Below, piece by piece: positions 13,627 to 22,150 of a DNA stretch of 30,979 nucleotides (its first letter is position 1; the number at the start of each line of letters is the position of its first letter). The stretch covers positions 1 to 30,979 of the IMG/VR virus record IMGVR_UViG_3300005470_000263, one strand, 5' to 3'. The translations under genes were made by a program, and so were the position numbers. Origin of the DNA: a virus. Under the pieces are notes generated by a model, which ran no database searches, was not told where the DNA came from, and saw only the letters and a program-made list of their open reading frames with translations.

Positions 13627-14589
13627 ATGGGAGTTGATTATTCAGGAGTCAGGGCAACGCCGAGAATGGATCTGGGTGTTGCGGTTATGGAGTATGTCGA
13701 GCAGGAGAATGAGTTTATCGGCACGCAGGTTTTGCCGATCTTCAGGACTCAAAAACAGAAGTCTGTTTTTCCGGCCATTACTCGAGAGAGTATCACTCGG
13801 GATGCTGATACCAAACGAGCGACACGAGGCAATTACAACCGTGACGGTTTTAGCGCAAAGGACAAATCGTACAACTGTCAGGAACACGGTCTGGAAGGGG
13901 CGTTGGATGATAGTGAGCGGTCAATGTATCAGAGCGACTTTGACGCCGAGCTTGTAACAACAAAGATCACAACCCGCCGTGTTTTGCAGGCACAGGAAAA
14001 GCGGATTGCGGATTCGTTGTTTGATACAAGCACGTTTACCGGCTCAGCGCTTTACACGGATCATTCTTCCAATCCTTGGGACAATATTGCCAGCAAAGTC
14101 ATCAAGCAGATTCGTGACGCGAAGGCTCAGGTTCGTTCCAACTGTGGGATGATGCCTAATGCGTTGATCATGAGTTCAACGAATATCGAACGCCTGAAGG
14201 CGAATACCGAGATCGTTGACTTGATCAAGTACACGTCACGACCGACAGATGCTGAGGTGCGCAAGGCTTTGGCAGATCTTTTCGGGATTAAATACATCTT
14301 CGAAGGAAAAGCGATCCGCAATACCGCTAAAGAAGGCAAGTCTTTTGTGAGCGGGGATATCTGGAGTGATGATTATGCGCTTGTCGCGTTACTTGCCGAG
14401 GATGGTCAGGATCTGTCTCGTCCGGGGTTAGGGCGCACTTTCCTTTGGGTGTCTGACAGCCCTGAGAATGCGGTTGTTGAGCAGTACCGGGCAGAGGAAA
14501 TCAGAAGCGATGTCTTTCGTGTTCGTCAGCATGTTGATGAAATGGTCATCGATCCTTATTTCGCTCACCTTTTAAAAGTTGACGCTTAA
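13627..14589 (+). CDS. Major capsid protein (HK97 fold, gpE-like)
   Basis: The 320-residue protein sits in the lambda E position after the decoration gene, with a strong AGAGGAGG site upstream. It has an N-terminal arm (GVRATPRMDLGVAVMEYVEQ), a long acid-basic helix (QSDFDAELVTTKITTRRVLQ), and the palm segment with PNALIMSSTNIERLKANTEI. The C-terminal segment (RSDVFRVRQHVDEMVIDPY) resembles the end of the E-like capsids. Lambda gpE has 341 residues. No separate delta domain is needed because the scaffold is made from the nested gene. The next gene is separated by a terminator, which could raise the dose of the capsid message. Confidence 0.88.
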   Translation: MGVDYSGVRATPRMDLGVAVMEYVEQENEFIGTQVLPIFRTQKQKSVFPAITRESITRDADTKRATRGNYNRDGFSAKDKSYNCQEHGLEGALDDSERSMYQSDFDAELVTTKITTRRVLQAQEKRIADSLFDTSTFTGSALYTDHSSNPWDNIASKVIKQIRDAKAQVRSNCGMMPNALIMSSTNIERLKANTEIVDLIKYTSRPTDAEVRKALADLFGIKYIFEGKAIRNTAKEGKSFVSGDIWSDDYALVALLAEDGQDLSRPGLGRTFLWVSDSPENAVVEQYRAEEIRSDVFRVRQHVDEMVIDPYFAHLLKVDA

Positions 14590-14593
14590 TTCG

Positions 14594-14620
14594 AGGGGGC
14601 TTTATGCCCCCTTTTAATTT
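14594..14620 (+). terminator. Hairpin terminator after the major capsid gene
   Basis: AGGGGGC (14594-14600) pairs with GCCCCCT (14606-14612) as a 7-bp stem around TTTAT, followed by TTTAATTTT. It should work as a partial terminator that favours capsid over downstream products. The ribosome site of the next gene lies just after it. Confidence 0.75.
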
Positions 14621-14634
14621 TAAGGAGCGAAGTT

Positions 14635-15027
14635 ATGAACGGACCTTATCAGGTTGTTGATGCGGGCAGAGTGCTTCATGTGGAGTACGGCCCATTTATT
14701 TCTGTCCGGACGAATGTTAGTTCAGATGACGCTGGCAATCCAGCCAATTTTGATGATTGTCATGATTTGACCGGATGGGAATATGTAGATGTTTACATCA
14801 AACTTTCAGGATCGAATCCGTCTTGTGATATTACGCCAATTTTTGGGATTGACGATGGTGGATTCACTTTCTTTGAAGGCGAAACGATTACAGTTACGAA
14901 GAATGAAATAAGGCGTTTGCAAGTCTTTGGAGCGCCGTGTCTGTATTTCAAATGTGGGAATATGAGCGGAACAAATCCAACGATTCAGTATTTGAGCATT
15001 AAACCGGTAAATTTGCGGAGGGCGTAA
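14635..15027 (+). CDS. Unknown structural protein, 130 aa
   Basis: A beta-rich sequence with many Asp, Gly and aromatic residues (DDCHDLTGWEYVDVYIKLSG, GIDDGGFTFFEGETITVTKN), as in a jelly-roll or Ig-like capsid or fibre piece. The ATG follows TAAGGAGC. It stands between the capsid and joining genes where lambda has FI, but I see no similarity to FI. It probably pairs with the lectin-like protein made next, from which it is separated by one base. Its function is unknown. Confidence 0.7.
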   Translation: MNGPYQVVDAGRVLHVEYGPFISVRTNVSSDDAGNPANFDDCHDLTGWEYVDVYIKLSGSNPSCDITPIFGIDDGGFTFFEGETITVTKNEIRRLQVFGAPCLYFKCGNMSGTNPTIQYLSIKPVNLRRA

Positions 15028-15028
15028 A

Positions 15029-15727
15029 GTGTTAATGGATCGGGTCAGATCTTCTGCATTTAAGTTAAATGTTCCAGTTTTTAGGGATGTTACATTTAAA
15101 GCATTGAATCAATGTCAGGGTTTTTCCCAGTTACGGCAGGCAAATAGTTCGGTTACTTTTATAAAAAGTGCACAGTTAGAGCCTCAGGACACAACGATTG
15201 CTGTATGGATAAAATCTTTAAGATGGGATGAGCCGACCGCAACGGCTTTAGTTACAAAAAGAGTAGCAACAGACAGCGGATATTTTTTGTTTGTTTTGAC
15301 AACCTCACGGACAATTCATTTCGATTGGGGAGGAACATCTACTCGATGGAATACGGGATACGAACCTCCGTTGAATAAGTGGATTCATATATGCGTGACT
15401 AGGGATAGTGATGTGCGCAAATTATTTATTAATGGATATCAGCAGGCAGAAACAAATATTCCCGGGAATCCTTTATCAGTTCCATGTGATTCAAATCTGT
15501 TTATCGGAAAGAATACAACAGCCGGAGGATATCAGTATAAAGGTGATATATCGAGATTTATGTTTTGGGATAGGGCGTTGACGGCAGATGATGTTCGTCG
15601 GGTTTATGAAGGAGCCGTTATTATGGACGGGTTAAATATTTTTTGTCCTTTTCAATCTAACAGTCTGGATGTGTCCGGTAATAATAATCATGGAGAATCT
15701 CAATCGGTAATATTCAAGAGGGATTAG
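15029..15727 (+). CDS. LamG/concanavalin-like virion protein
   Basis: The 232-residue protein has the signature of a LamG-type beta sandwich: TTIAVWIKSLRW, GYFLFVLTTSRTIHFDWG, KWIHICVTRDSDVRKLFING, and SRFMFWDRALTADDVRRVYE. These are the typical edges of a laminin-G-like domain, which often binds sugar. The GTG at 15029 follows GGAGGG with six bases between them; an ATG two codons later is also possible. A lectin-like protein in the head module might decorate the capsid and hold the phage to a glycan surface. That is inference, as lambda has no equivalent here. Confidence 0.8.
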   Translation: MLMDRVRSSAFKLNVPVFRDVTFKALNQCQGFSQLRQANSSVTFIKSAQLEPQDTTIAVWIKSLRWDEPTATALVTKRVATDSGYFLFVLTTSRTIHFDWGGTSTRWNTGYEPPLNKWIHICVTRDSDVRKLFINGYQQAETNIPGNPLSVPCDSNLFIGKNTTAGGYQYKGDISRFMFWDRALTADDVRRVYEGAVIMDGLNIFCPFQSNSLDVSGNNNHGESQSVIFKRD

Positions 15728-16084
15728 ATGAGTTCAGATTTTATTGAAAAAGAGGTGTGTAAGGAAAAACATGGGGCAATCTCAAAAGACAGAGATCTTA
15801 CGCGTGAGCAATTAAAAGAACATGAGGAAAAATTACGTTTAGCTGATATCCGTTATGTCGAGCTTGCCGGAGATGTTAGACATATCAAGGATCGGATTGA
15901 TAACGGGCTTTCAAAAACGATTTATGAGATCCGGCAGAAGATGGATGAGTTTGTTCCGCTTGTTCGTGAAAGTTCTGAGTGGGCAGGAAGGTTTAAACAA
16001 GCCATTTTCTATATTGCGGTGATCAGTGTCGGTGGCGGGCTTGTTAGTCTTGCCTTTTATTTATTGAAAGGATTTGTCGAGTGA
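15728..16084 (+). CDS. Coiled-coil protein with C-terminal membrane anchor (XhlA-like)
   Basis: The first 90 residues are charged heptads (TREQLKEHEEKLRLADIRYV, VRHIKDRIDNG), and the end is one clear membrane span (AIFYIAVISVGGGLVSLAFYL) with a short tail. This layout resembles hemolysin XhlA-like proteins, which work with holins in some phages. The genome place is odd for lysis, because it lies between head genes. The ATG immediately follows the previous stop and has GAGGG upstream, and the next start overlaps by four bases (GTGA). A virion or lysis role cannot be decided. Confidence 0.65.
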   Translation: MSSDFIEKEVCKEKHGAISKDRDLTREQLKEHEEKLRLADIRYVELAGDVRHIKDRIDNGLSKTIYEIRQKMDEFVPLVRESSEWAGRFKQAIFYIAVISVGGGLVSLAFYLLKGFVE

Positions 16085-16422
16085 GTTTAAGAGATCAGAT
16101 TCAACAAGACGGTGCGGATGTGTTTTTAAACTCTGATGAGTTTGCGGAAGAAATCACTTATGCGACAGAGACGGATTCAAAAGTGATCAAGGCGATAGTT
16201 GTTCGTTATGAACTGGCTCCGGCAGAGGAGAACATTAACCGTTCTTTAAAAAAGCAGGCGGAAGTTTTTATCGCTAATGACGCAAATGATGGAGTGACGG
16301 AAATCAGTAAGAAGGATGATCGCATTACGCTTAAAGACACTCAGGGTGTTGATCGAGAAGCAAGGATTAATGATGTGCTTAATAGTGATGATGGGATGTG
16401 GCACTTATTGGTGGGGTGGTAG
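16081..16422 (+). CDS. Head-tail attachment protein, gpFII-like
   Basis: The protein has 113 residues from GTG; lambda FII has 117 and lies at the same point, just before Z. The middle is beta-rich (DSKVIKAIVVRYELAP, KQAEVFIANDANDGVTEISK, DDRITLKD), ending with the short DGMWHLLVGW, a feature of this small beta-barrel group. It should form the last ring of the head connector and hold the tail terminator. The match is by place, size and fold pattern. The start shares GTGA with the preceding stop. Confidence 0.72.
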   Translation: MSLRDQIQQDGADVFLNSDEFAEEITYATETDSKVIKAIVVRYELAPAEENINRSLKKQAEVFIANDANDGVTEISKKDDRITLKDTQGVDREARINDVLNSDDGMWHLLVGW

Positions 16423-16424
16423 AA

Positions 16425-17033
16425 ATGGTTCAACTTAAAACTGAGATTGATACAAGAAATTTGGAGAGGGTTATTAAGATCGCGCCCCGGGTACTTAAGT
16501 TTGAATTGGCAGACGGTATGGATCGAATCGGCAAAGGTTTTTTGAAGCGGTTTAGGCAACAGCAGTTGCAGGGCCCGCCCGGTGTTCGTGGAGCATCAGG
16601 TCACGGTCTTTTCGGGACATTCAAGCGGGTGTTTTTGGTTTCGCCAACGATTGAGGGAATGGGGATAGAGATATTTTCAGATTCAAAGATTGCGAAATTG
16701 CATGAAACAGGCGGGACGGTTCGAGATAAGAGCGGAGGACGGCTTGCGGTTCCTTTGTCAGCACGTTCTCAGATGTATACGCAGTCCGGCAAGTTAAGAA
16801 GCCGATATAAACGACCCAGAGAGTTAAAAAACGTCAGGGCGATACGCCTTAAAGGTGAGACGTTTCTTGCCCGGGTGACCAAGCGGGCGCAGAAGATTTT
16901 ACCGCTTTATGTTCTTAAGCGTCAGGTGAGGATCAAGCCAAGGCTTGGCTTTTACAGGACATGGGATGGATTGGTGAATTACCGTATCGATATTTTAAAT
17001 AAGTCAGTTGAAAAAGCATTGAGGAAACTTTAA
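16425..17033 (+). CDS. Minor tail protein Z-like (tail completion)
   Basis: A strongly basic 202-residue protein from the ATG at 16425. The frame is open a little upstream to a GTG, which I reject because GGTGGGGTGG lies directly before the ATG. Segments such as KLHETGGTVRDKSGGRLAVP and RVTKRAQKILPLYVLKRQVR recall the Z family of head-closure proteins. Lambda gpZ has 192 residues and sits between FII and U, as here. It would finish the tail so that it can join the head. It overlaps the next gene by one base (TAATG). Confidence 0.75.
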   Translation: MVQLKTEIDTRNLERVIKIAPRVLKFELADGMDRIGKGFLKRFRQQQLQGPPGVRGASGHGLFGTFKRVFLVSPTIEGMGIEIFSDSKIAKLHETGGTVRDKSGGRLAVPLSARSQMYTQSGKLRSRYKRPRELKNVRAIRLKGETFLARVTKRAQKILPLYVLKRQVRIKPRLGFYRTWDGLVNYRIDILNKSVEKALRKL

Positions 17034-17500
17034 TGGAAACCGTCAGAGAACGAATATTACAGAACATTAAAACAACGATTGAAGGCGTAACGATCGCAAA
17101 CGGCTACAACTTTGATTTCACTCAGGAGACGGTTCAGCGTTGGTCTATGCATGGAAACAGGATGGTTGATATGCCGACTGTTGTCATCAGCCCGGGCGAT
17201 GAAGATGAGTCCAGTTCGCCTCATCCGTTTGAGGAATGTTTGATGTCGGTCTTTCTCGATGTGTTTTATGTGACGGATGAAGATGATCTGGTATCAACGG
17301 ACACGTATTTGAACAGGCTTCAGGGAGATATTAAAAAAGCGATTCTTGCTGATGTGACTCGTGGAGATGAGGCGGTTGATACGGATATTTTAGGAACAAC
17401 GCCTTTTGAAACAACTGAGGCGCAACCATATGCGGGAATCATTATTGAGGTCAGGGTTCGTTACCGTCACTTGAGAAACGACCCGACCGCTAAGATTTAA
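17033..17500 (+). CDS. Tail terminator protein, gpU-like
   Basis: The 155-residue protein has VRERILQNIKTTIEGV at its start, the alternation TVVISPGDEDESSSPHPFEE in the middle, and the end YAGIIIEVRVRYRHLRNDP, the usual last strand of tail terminators that form a hexamer on the tail tube. Lambda gpU has 131 residues and lies between Z and V. It should stop tail growth at the length set by the tape measure and bind the head. The ATG overlaps the previous stop. Confidence 0.8.
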   Translation: METVRERILQNIKTTIEGVTIANGYNFDFTQETVQRWSMHGNRMVDMPTVVISPGDEDESSSPHPFEECLMSVFLDVFYVTDEDDLVSTDTYLNRLQGDIKKAILADVTRGDEAVDTDILGTTPFETTEAQPYAGIIIEVRVRYRHLRNDPTAKI

Positions 17501-17515
17501 AAGGAGGATAAGACA

Positions 17516-18667
17516 ATGTCAATGCTAACACGAAAACGTCAGGTAGCGGCTAAGGTGGAGGCTCAGGAGGGAACAGCTGAAACCTTATCGGCTTCTGATG
17601 CGGGGATTCTGGTTAACTTTTCACCGAAGGCGATGTACGAACCGCAAATGTATCAGCGGGATCCGGTGCGGGCATCACTTACGAAGCTGGGGAAACTGGC
17701 AGGGAAACGATCAGCCGGAATTGATTTTAGTATCGAGTTAAGAGGTTCAGGATCGATCACGCAAGAGCCGGAGTGGTCGAAACTTATTAAGGCGTGCGGT
17801 TTCGCAGTGAACACATTGAAGAAGATTTCAATCGGGGCGATTACATCGGGGCCGTTTGTTCATGGAGAGACGATCACAGGGGATTCATCCGGAGCGACTG
17901 GGCGTGTTGTCATCAAGACGGAAAACGGAACAACGACGCTTTATTACGTTTCGATCTCCGGCACGTTTATTTCTACTGATGAGATTACAGGTTCAACGTC
18001 AGGGGCAAGTGCCAATGCTTCAGATGATCCGGATGATGCGGGCTATGAAGTCAAGACAATCAGTTCGTCTATTCCATCTTTGACCATGGGGTTGTTTGAG
18101 GACGGCATTCGCAAGGTGATTAAGGGGTGCCGGGGGACGGTCAAGTTTATGTTCAAGATCGGCGAACCCGCAATGATTGATTTTAGTTTCAAGGGGGTTG
18201 AGTCAGGCGTTGCTGATGTTGCTTTGTTGTCAGGCGTAACATTCGACAGTACGGTTCCGCCAGTGCTTCTTAACGCTGTTATGTCGGCAGACGGCGTTTC
18301 TTTAAATGTCGGGGAGATGGAGATCGATATTTCAAACACGCTTGCTTCAAAAGACAAGATCGACGATGCCAAAGGGATTTTATCTTACATGATCACAGGG
18401 CGTGATCCTCAGGGTAATTTTAATCCTGAAATGGTTCCGGTTGCCACGCATGATTTCTTTAATAAGTGGTTTAACAATACGCCGATGGTTTTGGATCTTG
18501 CCTATGGAGATACAGACGGCAATAAATTCAGGTTTTACGCTCCGAGCATTGTTTACAACAAGGTCGATGACGGGGATCGTGACGGAATTCAGCTGGCACA
18601 AACGTCATTTGATCTGACTGGATCAATGAATCCCGGAGATGATGAACTTTCACTATTACTTTTATAA
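17516..18667 (+). CDS. Major tail tube protein, gpV-like
   Basis: The 383-residue protein begins with the tail-tube pattern TRKRQVAAKVEAQEGTAETL and has repeated beta strands through the body. A serine/threonine-rich inserted segment (about 105-180, with GPFVHGETITGDSSGATGRV) looks like a repeated beta domain projecting from the tube, in the place where other phages carry Ig-like additions. The end, LAQTSFDLTGSMNPGDDELS, also suits a tube subunit. Lambda gpV has 246 residues, so this one is longer. The ATG follows AAAGGAGG. Confidence 0.85.
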   Translation: MSMLTRKRQVAAKVEAQEGTAETLSASDAGILVNFSPKAMYEPQMYQRDPVRASLTKLGKLAGKRSAGIDFSIELRGSGSITQEPEWSKLIKACGFAVNTLKKISIGAITSGPFVHGETITGDSSGATGRVVIKTENGTTTLYYVSISGTFISTDEITGSTSGASANASDDPDDAGYEVKTISSSIPSLTMGLFEDGIRKVIKGCRGTVKFMFKIGEPAMIDFSFKGVESGVADVALLSGVTFDSTVPPVLLNAVMSADGVSLNVGEMEIDISNTLASKDKIDDAKGILSYMITGRDPQGNFNPEMVPVATHDFFNKWFNNTPMVLDLAYGDTDGNKFRFYAPSIVYNKVDDGDRDGIQLAQTSFDLTGSMNPGDDELSLLLL

Positions 18668-18680
18668 ACGGAGGTGATTT

Positions 18681-19106
18681 ATGTTAACTGGAATTGATGT
18701 TAATTCGACACGCAAATATGTGTCAAAGATGGATCCCGATAAAGAGAATCCGACCGTGTTTCATATCGGGCTTTTGGATCCGGTATTAAGGGCAGAGGTT
18801 GATGATGAGAGCAGTACTTATGAGATGAGTTCAACCAACCCGAACGATAAAGCAAAGGTCAGGCTCAACTGGAACAAGCGTCAGATCATGGCGATCAAGT
18901 TTGGTTTGAAGGGAATTGATAACTTTCTGGATCCGCAGACAGAAAAGCCGATTGAGCTTCGTTTTGACACGATCAATTATGCGGGCAAATCCCGCAATGT
19001 TATTCCTGATCGCATTATTGCGATGTTTCCGAATGAACTCAGGCAAGAACTTGCGGAGGTCATTCTTAACGAATCCAAACTGTCGGAGGACGAGCAAAAA
19101 AACTGA
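18681..19106 (+). CDS. Tail assembly chaperone, gpG-like
   Basis: The 141-residue protein (lambda gpG has 140) begins GIDVNSTRKYVSKMDPDKEN and has the acidic end ILNESKLSEDEQKN. It would bind the tape measure before tube assembly. The gene ends at a -1 frameshift heptamer, A AAA AAC, whose last codon is directly followed by the stop. The frameshift would join it to the next frame as G-T. The ATG follows AACGGAGGTG. It lies between tube and tape measure genes, the fixed place of this chaperone. Confidence 0.85.
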   Translation: MLTGIDVNSTRKYVSKMDPDKENPTVFHIGLLDPVLRAEVDDESSTYEMSSTNPNDKAKVRLNWNKRQIMAIKFGLKGIDNFLDPQTEKPIELRFDTINYAGKSRNVIPDRIIAMFPNELRQELAEVILNESKLSEDEQKN

Positions 19107-19145
19107 TCGTGGCGGTTCATTTGGGCGAACTGACAATGAACTGCC
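19097..19145 (+). promoter_or_regulatory. Programmed -1 frameshift signal (G to G-T)
   Basis: The slippery heptamer A AAA AAC (19097-19103) is in the zero frame with codons AAA AAC and is followed by the TGA stop. Seven bases later GGCGGTTCAT (19111-19120) pairs with ATGAACTGCC (19136-19145) as a 10-bp stem with one G-U and a 15-base loop. A shift by -1 enters the frame of the next gene (CTG ATC GTG) without meeting a stop. The heptamer, spacer and stem have the textbook arrangement. Confidence 0.85.
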
Positions 19146-19432
19146 GTGGATGTTTAAACGGAAAGAAAACGGTATGTGAGTATGAAGTGCCGGGACAGGA
19201 AATCTGGGAATTAAATTCTCAGCAGTATCAGGGATGCCCTTACAAAATCGTCACACGTCAGTCGGCGAATTTTCTAAGGGCATTTCAGTTTTATCGAAGC
19301 GGATATTTACCCAATCAGGGGGCGTGGATTGATCAGTCAGCCAAGATGCTGGATGCCTTTGAAGTGATTGAAAGGGAGATCAAAGAAATTGAACTTGAGA
19401 GGGAAAAAAGATTAAGGAAATTTCAGCGATGA
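19109..19432 (+). CDS. Tail chaperone T part (made as the G-T fusion)
   Basis: The frame opens with GTG at 19109, but this has no ribosome site, and the sequence before it is the frameshift signal. The product is therefore probably made only as a G-T fusion of about 250 residues, reading on from 19103; lambda G-T has 279. The T part carries two cysteine pairs (CRGC and a later C...C), suggesting a small metal site. It ends in a charged helix (IEREIKEIELEREKRLRKFQ). T would bring tube protein to the G-coated tape measure. Its stop overlaps the tape measure start (ATGA). Confidence 0.78.
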   Translation: MAVHLGELTMNCRGCLNGKKTVCEYEVPGQEIWELNSQQYQGCPYKIVTRQSANFLRAFQFYRSGYLPNQGAWIDQSAKMLDAFEVIEREIKEIELEREKRLRKFQR

Positions 19433-21204
19433 ACAATAAAGAGTTATCCATCATTTTGCGTCTGCGTGATGAAGCCTCAAAACGTCTTGAAGGTGTGCGG
19501 GGGAATTTGCAGAGGTTTGCGAATTCATGGAAACGCAATTGGCTTGCGATTACAGCTTCAGTGACGGCCGCTGTCGTGGCGTTACGCAAGGCATGGGATC
19601 TGATGGAACTGGGTGCAAAGGCGGAACAGCAAAAGCAAGCCTTTGAGAATCTTGCCACGTCTGTCGGTATGAGTGCGGATAAGATCATCAGTGATTTAAG
19701 GAAGATGTCCGGCGAAACTTTATCGACGGCACAGATTATGGAAAAAGCATCGCAGGCAATGATCTTGGGGATAGATCCCACGAAGCTTTCAAAAATGATG
19801 GAGATCGCAAGGGCTTCAGCAAGAGCGTTTGGAAAAGACGTTGGTTTTATGTTTGAGAGTATTGCTATCGGTGTCGGACGTCAGTCAAAACTGGTTCTTG
19901 ATAACTTAGGAATTATTGTCAGTGCGGGAGAGGCATACGAAAAGTACGCCCAAACCATTGGCAAGTCTGTAAAGGAATTGACGGAATATGAACGAAAGCA
20001 AGCCTTCTTAAACGCAACGCTCGAGGCTGGTGAGAGGATTCTTCAGCGAATTGATACGTCGACAATGACTAGGCTGGAGAAGATGCAGAAACTCAAAGCC
20101 CAGTGGGAAGATTTTGTCGTGAAGGTTGGGCAAGCCTTGTGGCACGTTCTGGGATTCTTGCAGGCATTTATGAATCAAATTGTTACGGGAATTTTTACTG
20201 TTCTTGAGTTTGCAAGCGGGGCAGTCAAAGGTTTTGTGAAGGGCATCGCAGATGCGTTTAATAATCTGATGCAGTTTGGGGTCGAGTTCTTTCAGGGGTT
20301 AATGACACCATTAATCAAATTTTATGAACTGCTTGCCCGATTGCCGGGAGATTTGGGAGAGACATACGCTCAAGCGGCTCTTGAGGTGCAAAAATTCTCT
20401 GATGGTCTTGAAGACAAGACAATCAAATTCAATGTGGAGGGAATGACTCAGGAGCTTGAGCAAACTCAGAGGGCGTTTGCATTAGCGGCTCAACAGAGCG
20501 CACAGGATGCGATAGCGCAATACGATCTTGTGTTCGCGAAAGTCAGAGAGACAGGAACGCAAACCGCTGAGGTTTTGAAAAATGTTTCCCAGCAAATGGG
20601 TGATGGTGCTGAGCAGGTCGCAGAGAAGTTTGAGGCAATGGAAGAATTCGCCAAACAGTCAGCCCGTAATATGCAGAACGCATTCTCGCAGTTCTTTTTT
20701 AAAGCATTTACCGGTGAGTTGCGAAGCATCAAGGAAGTTTTTGCAGACTTCGGGCGAGCGGTGTTGCAGATGATATCGAACATACTGGCAAAACTTCTTC
20801 TTATCAAGATGTTTACGGCCATGGCAGGACCCAGCGGGAAGATATTCGGTGTGTCGATAGGGAGTTTGTTCCATCAAGGCGGAATGGTTCGCAAAATGCA
20901 CCATGGAGGGTTTATTAAAGCGCATAGTGGTCTTGCTCCGGATGAGGTTCCTATTATTGCTCAGACAGGTGAAGGGGTGTTATCCCGCAGAGGTATGAGT
21001 GCGCTTGGCGGGTCAGATAATTTAAGAGCGCTGAACAATGGTGAGAATGTTTCAAGGGGTGGTGTGACGATTAATGTCAATCAGGTTATTCAAGCCTGGG
21101 ATGCGCAGGATGTGTGGCGTAACCGCAAGATGCTATCGAATGCGATTGCGGATGACATTTACAACAACGGCAAGATCAGGTCGGTTATCAGGAGTTACGC
21201 ATGA
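19429..21204 (+). CDS. Tape measure protein, gpH-like
   Basis: The protein has 591 residues, fewer than lambda gpH (853), so a shorter tail than that of lambda is expected. It is mostly helical, with many heptad-like stretches (RLRDEASKRLEGVRGNLQRF at the start) and a hydrophobic centre (WHVLGFLQAFMNQIVTGIFT) that may enter the host membrane. The end is Gly- and His-rich (LFHQGGMVRKMHHGGFIKAH), followed by a polar tail. It sets tail length and passes into the cell during DNA entry. It starts by ATGA overlap with T and ends by ATGA overlap with the M-like gene. Confidence 0.92.
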   Translation: MNNKELSIILRLRDEASKRLEGVRGNLQRFANSWKRNWLAITASVTAAVVALRKAWDLMELGAKAEQQKQAFENLATSVGMSADKIISDLRKMSGETLSTAQIMEKASQAMILGIDPTKLSKMMEIARASARAFGKDVGFMFESIAIGVGRQSKLVLDNLGIIVSAGEAYEKYAQTIGKSVKELTEYERKQAFLNATLEAGERILQRIDTSTMTRLEKMQKLKAQWEDFVVKVGQALWHVLGFLQAFMNQIVTGIFTVLEFASGAVKGFVKGIADAFNNLMQFGVEFFQGLMTPLIKFYELLARLPGDLGETYAQAALEVQKFSDGLEDKTIKFNVEGMTQELEQTQRAFALAAQQSAQDAIAQYDLVFAKVRETGTQTAEVLKNVSQQMGDGAEQVAEKFEAMEEFAKQSARNMQNAFSQFFFKAFTGELRSIKEVFADFGRAVLQMISNILAKLLLIKMFTAMAGPSGKIFGVSIGSLFHQGGMVRKMHHGGFIKAHSGLAPDEVPIIAQTGEGVLSRRGMSALGGSDNLRALNNGENVSRGGVTINVNQVIQAWDAQDVWRNRKMLSNAIADDIYNNGKIRSVIRSYA

Positions 21205-21539
21205 GCGATTTTAATATGTTGCCGGATTTTGTTTTTGAGGAAACGCAGGAATATAAAACGCTTGTTTCTGAGTTTGAGAACGGCGTTGAACAGCGTAGAC
21301 GCAAATGGGCAAATCCTGTGGGTAAATGGACACTCAGATTTAAAAACCGCATAAAAGTCGATATGGAAACAGTGCGGGATTTTTTCAAGAGCAAGTATGG
21401 TTCGTTCATGACATTCACATGGACAAATCCCAATGATTCTCTCGAGTATAACGTTCGTTTTGTTGAGGATAGTTTTAAGTCTTCAATAAAAGCATATGGT
21501 GTTTATGATTTTGAATTTGAGTTTATCGAGGTGAAGTAA
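21201..21539 (+). CDS. Minor tail protein M-like
   Basis: The 112-residue protein (lambda gpM has 109) has LPDFVFEETQEYKTLVSEFE at its start, the basic RRRKWANPVGKWTLRFKNR, and the ending DFEFEFIEVK. This pattern of a short beta-rich protein with WxLxF matches gpM-like distal tail proteins. It should bridge the tape measure tip and the L protein. It overlaps the stops and starts on both sides by a few bases, as in lambda. The place between H and L supports the call. Confidence 0.85.
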   Translation: MSDFNMLPDFVFEETQEYKTLVSEFENGVEQRRRKWANPVGKWTLRFKNRIKVDMETVRDFFKSKYGSFMTFTWTNPNDSLEYNVRFVEDSFKSSIKAYGVYDFEFEFIEVK

Positions 21540-22150
21540 TGCCCAGAAATATTGACGCAACATTTAAAAGCGAGAAATCCAAAAAAGAAAATGCACCGCT
21601 GTTTCTTTACACGCTTAAAGAGTATGACGGCGTGAACGATCTTAATCTGGCAGGGTTTGATGAGGACGTGACTTTTAATGGAACCGTATATTTCAAGTTC
21701 CCTGTAACGCATGAGTATATCGGCGAGAATAATCAGGGGCAGATTGATCAGGTTAAGATCAGGCTGGGCAATGTATCTCGGTTTATTCAGTCTTATTTGG
21801 AGCAGTATGATTTCCGGGGCAAGAAAGTCATCATCCGTATGGTGTGGGCGGATCAGCTATTGGATCCGGATGCGTATATTGATGATGTTTTTTTTATTGA
21901 TAGCTACACGGCAGATCAGAGCAATGTCGAGTTTACTCTAACAAGCAAGTTTGATGTTTTGGGTGTGGATTTGCCATCGCGCAGGTATTCACGCAATTAC
22001 TGTGCATGGAAATTTAAGTCCGCAGAGTGCGGGTATTCAGGAGGGGAAACCGTATGCAACAAGACAAAACAGCGTTGCAAACAGCTCGGGAATTACAGCC
22101 GGTTCGGGGCGTTTCCGTCAGTACCGACAAGGCGGATATACGTGATGTAG
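21539..22150 (+). CDS. Minor tail protein L-like, four-cysteine C-terminus
   Basis: The 203-residue protein matches the L family in size and place. Its start carries DVTFNGTVYFKFPVTH, a strand-rich first domain. The C-terminal part has Cys155, Cys164, Cys173 and Cys180. Lambda gpL holds an iron-sulfur cluster on four C-terminal cysteines, and from memory the first and last pairs there have the same gaps of 9 and 7. An iron-sulfur or zinc site is therefore expected. It forms part of the tail tip. Its last 97 bases overlap the start of the K-like gene. Confidence 0.83.
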   Translation: MPRNIDATFKSEKSKKENAPLFLYTLKEYDGVNDLNLAGFDEDVTFNGTVYFKFPVTHEYIGENNQGQIDQVKIRLGNVSRFIQSYLEQYDFRGKKVIIRMVWADQLLDPDAYIDDVFFIDSYTADQSNVEFTLTSKFDVLGVDLPSRRYSRNYCAWKFKSAECGYSGGETVCNKTKQRCKQLGNYSRFGAFPSVPTRRIYVM

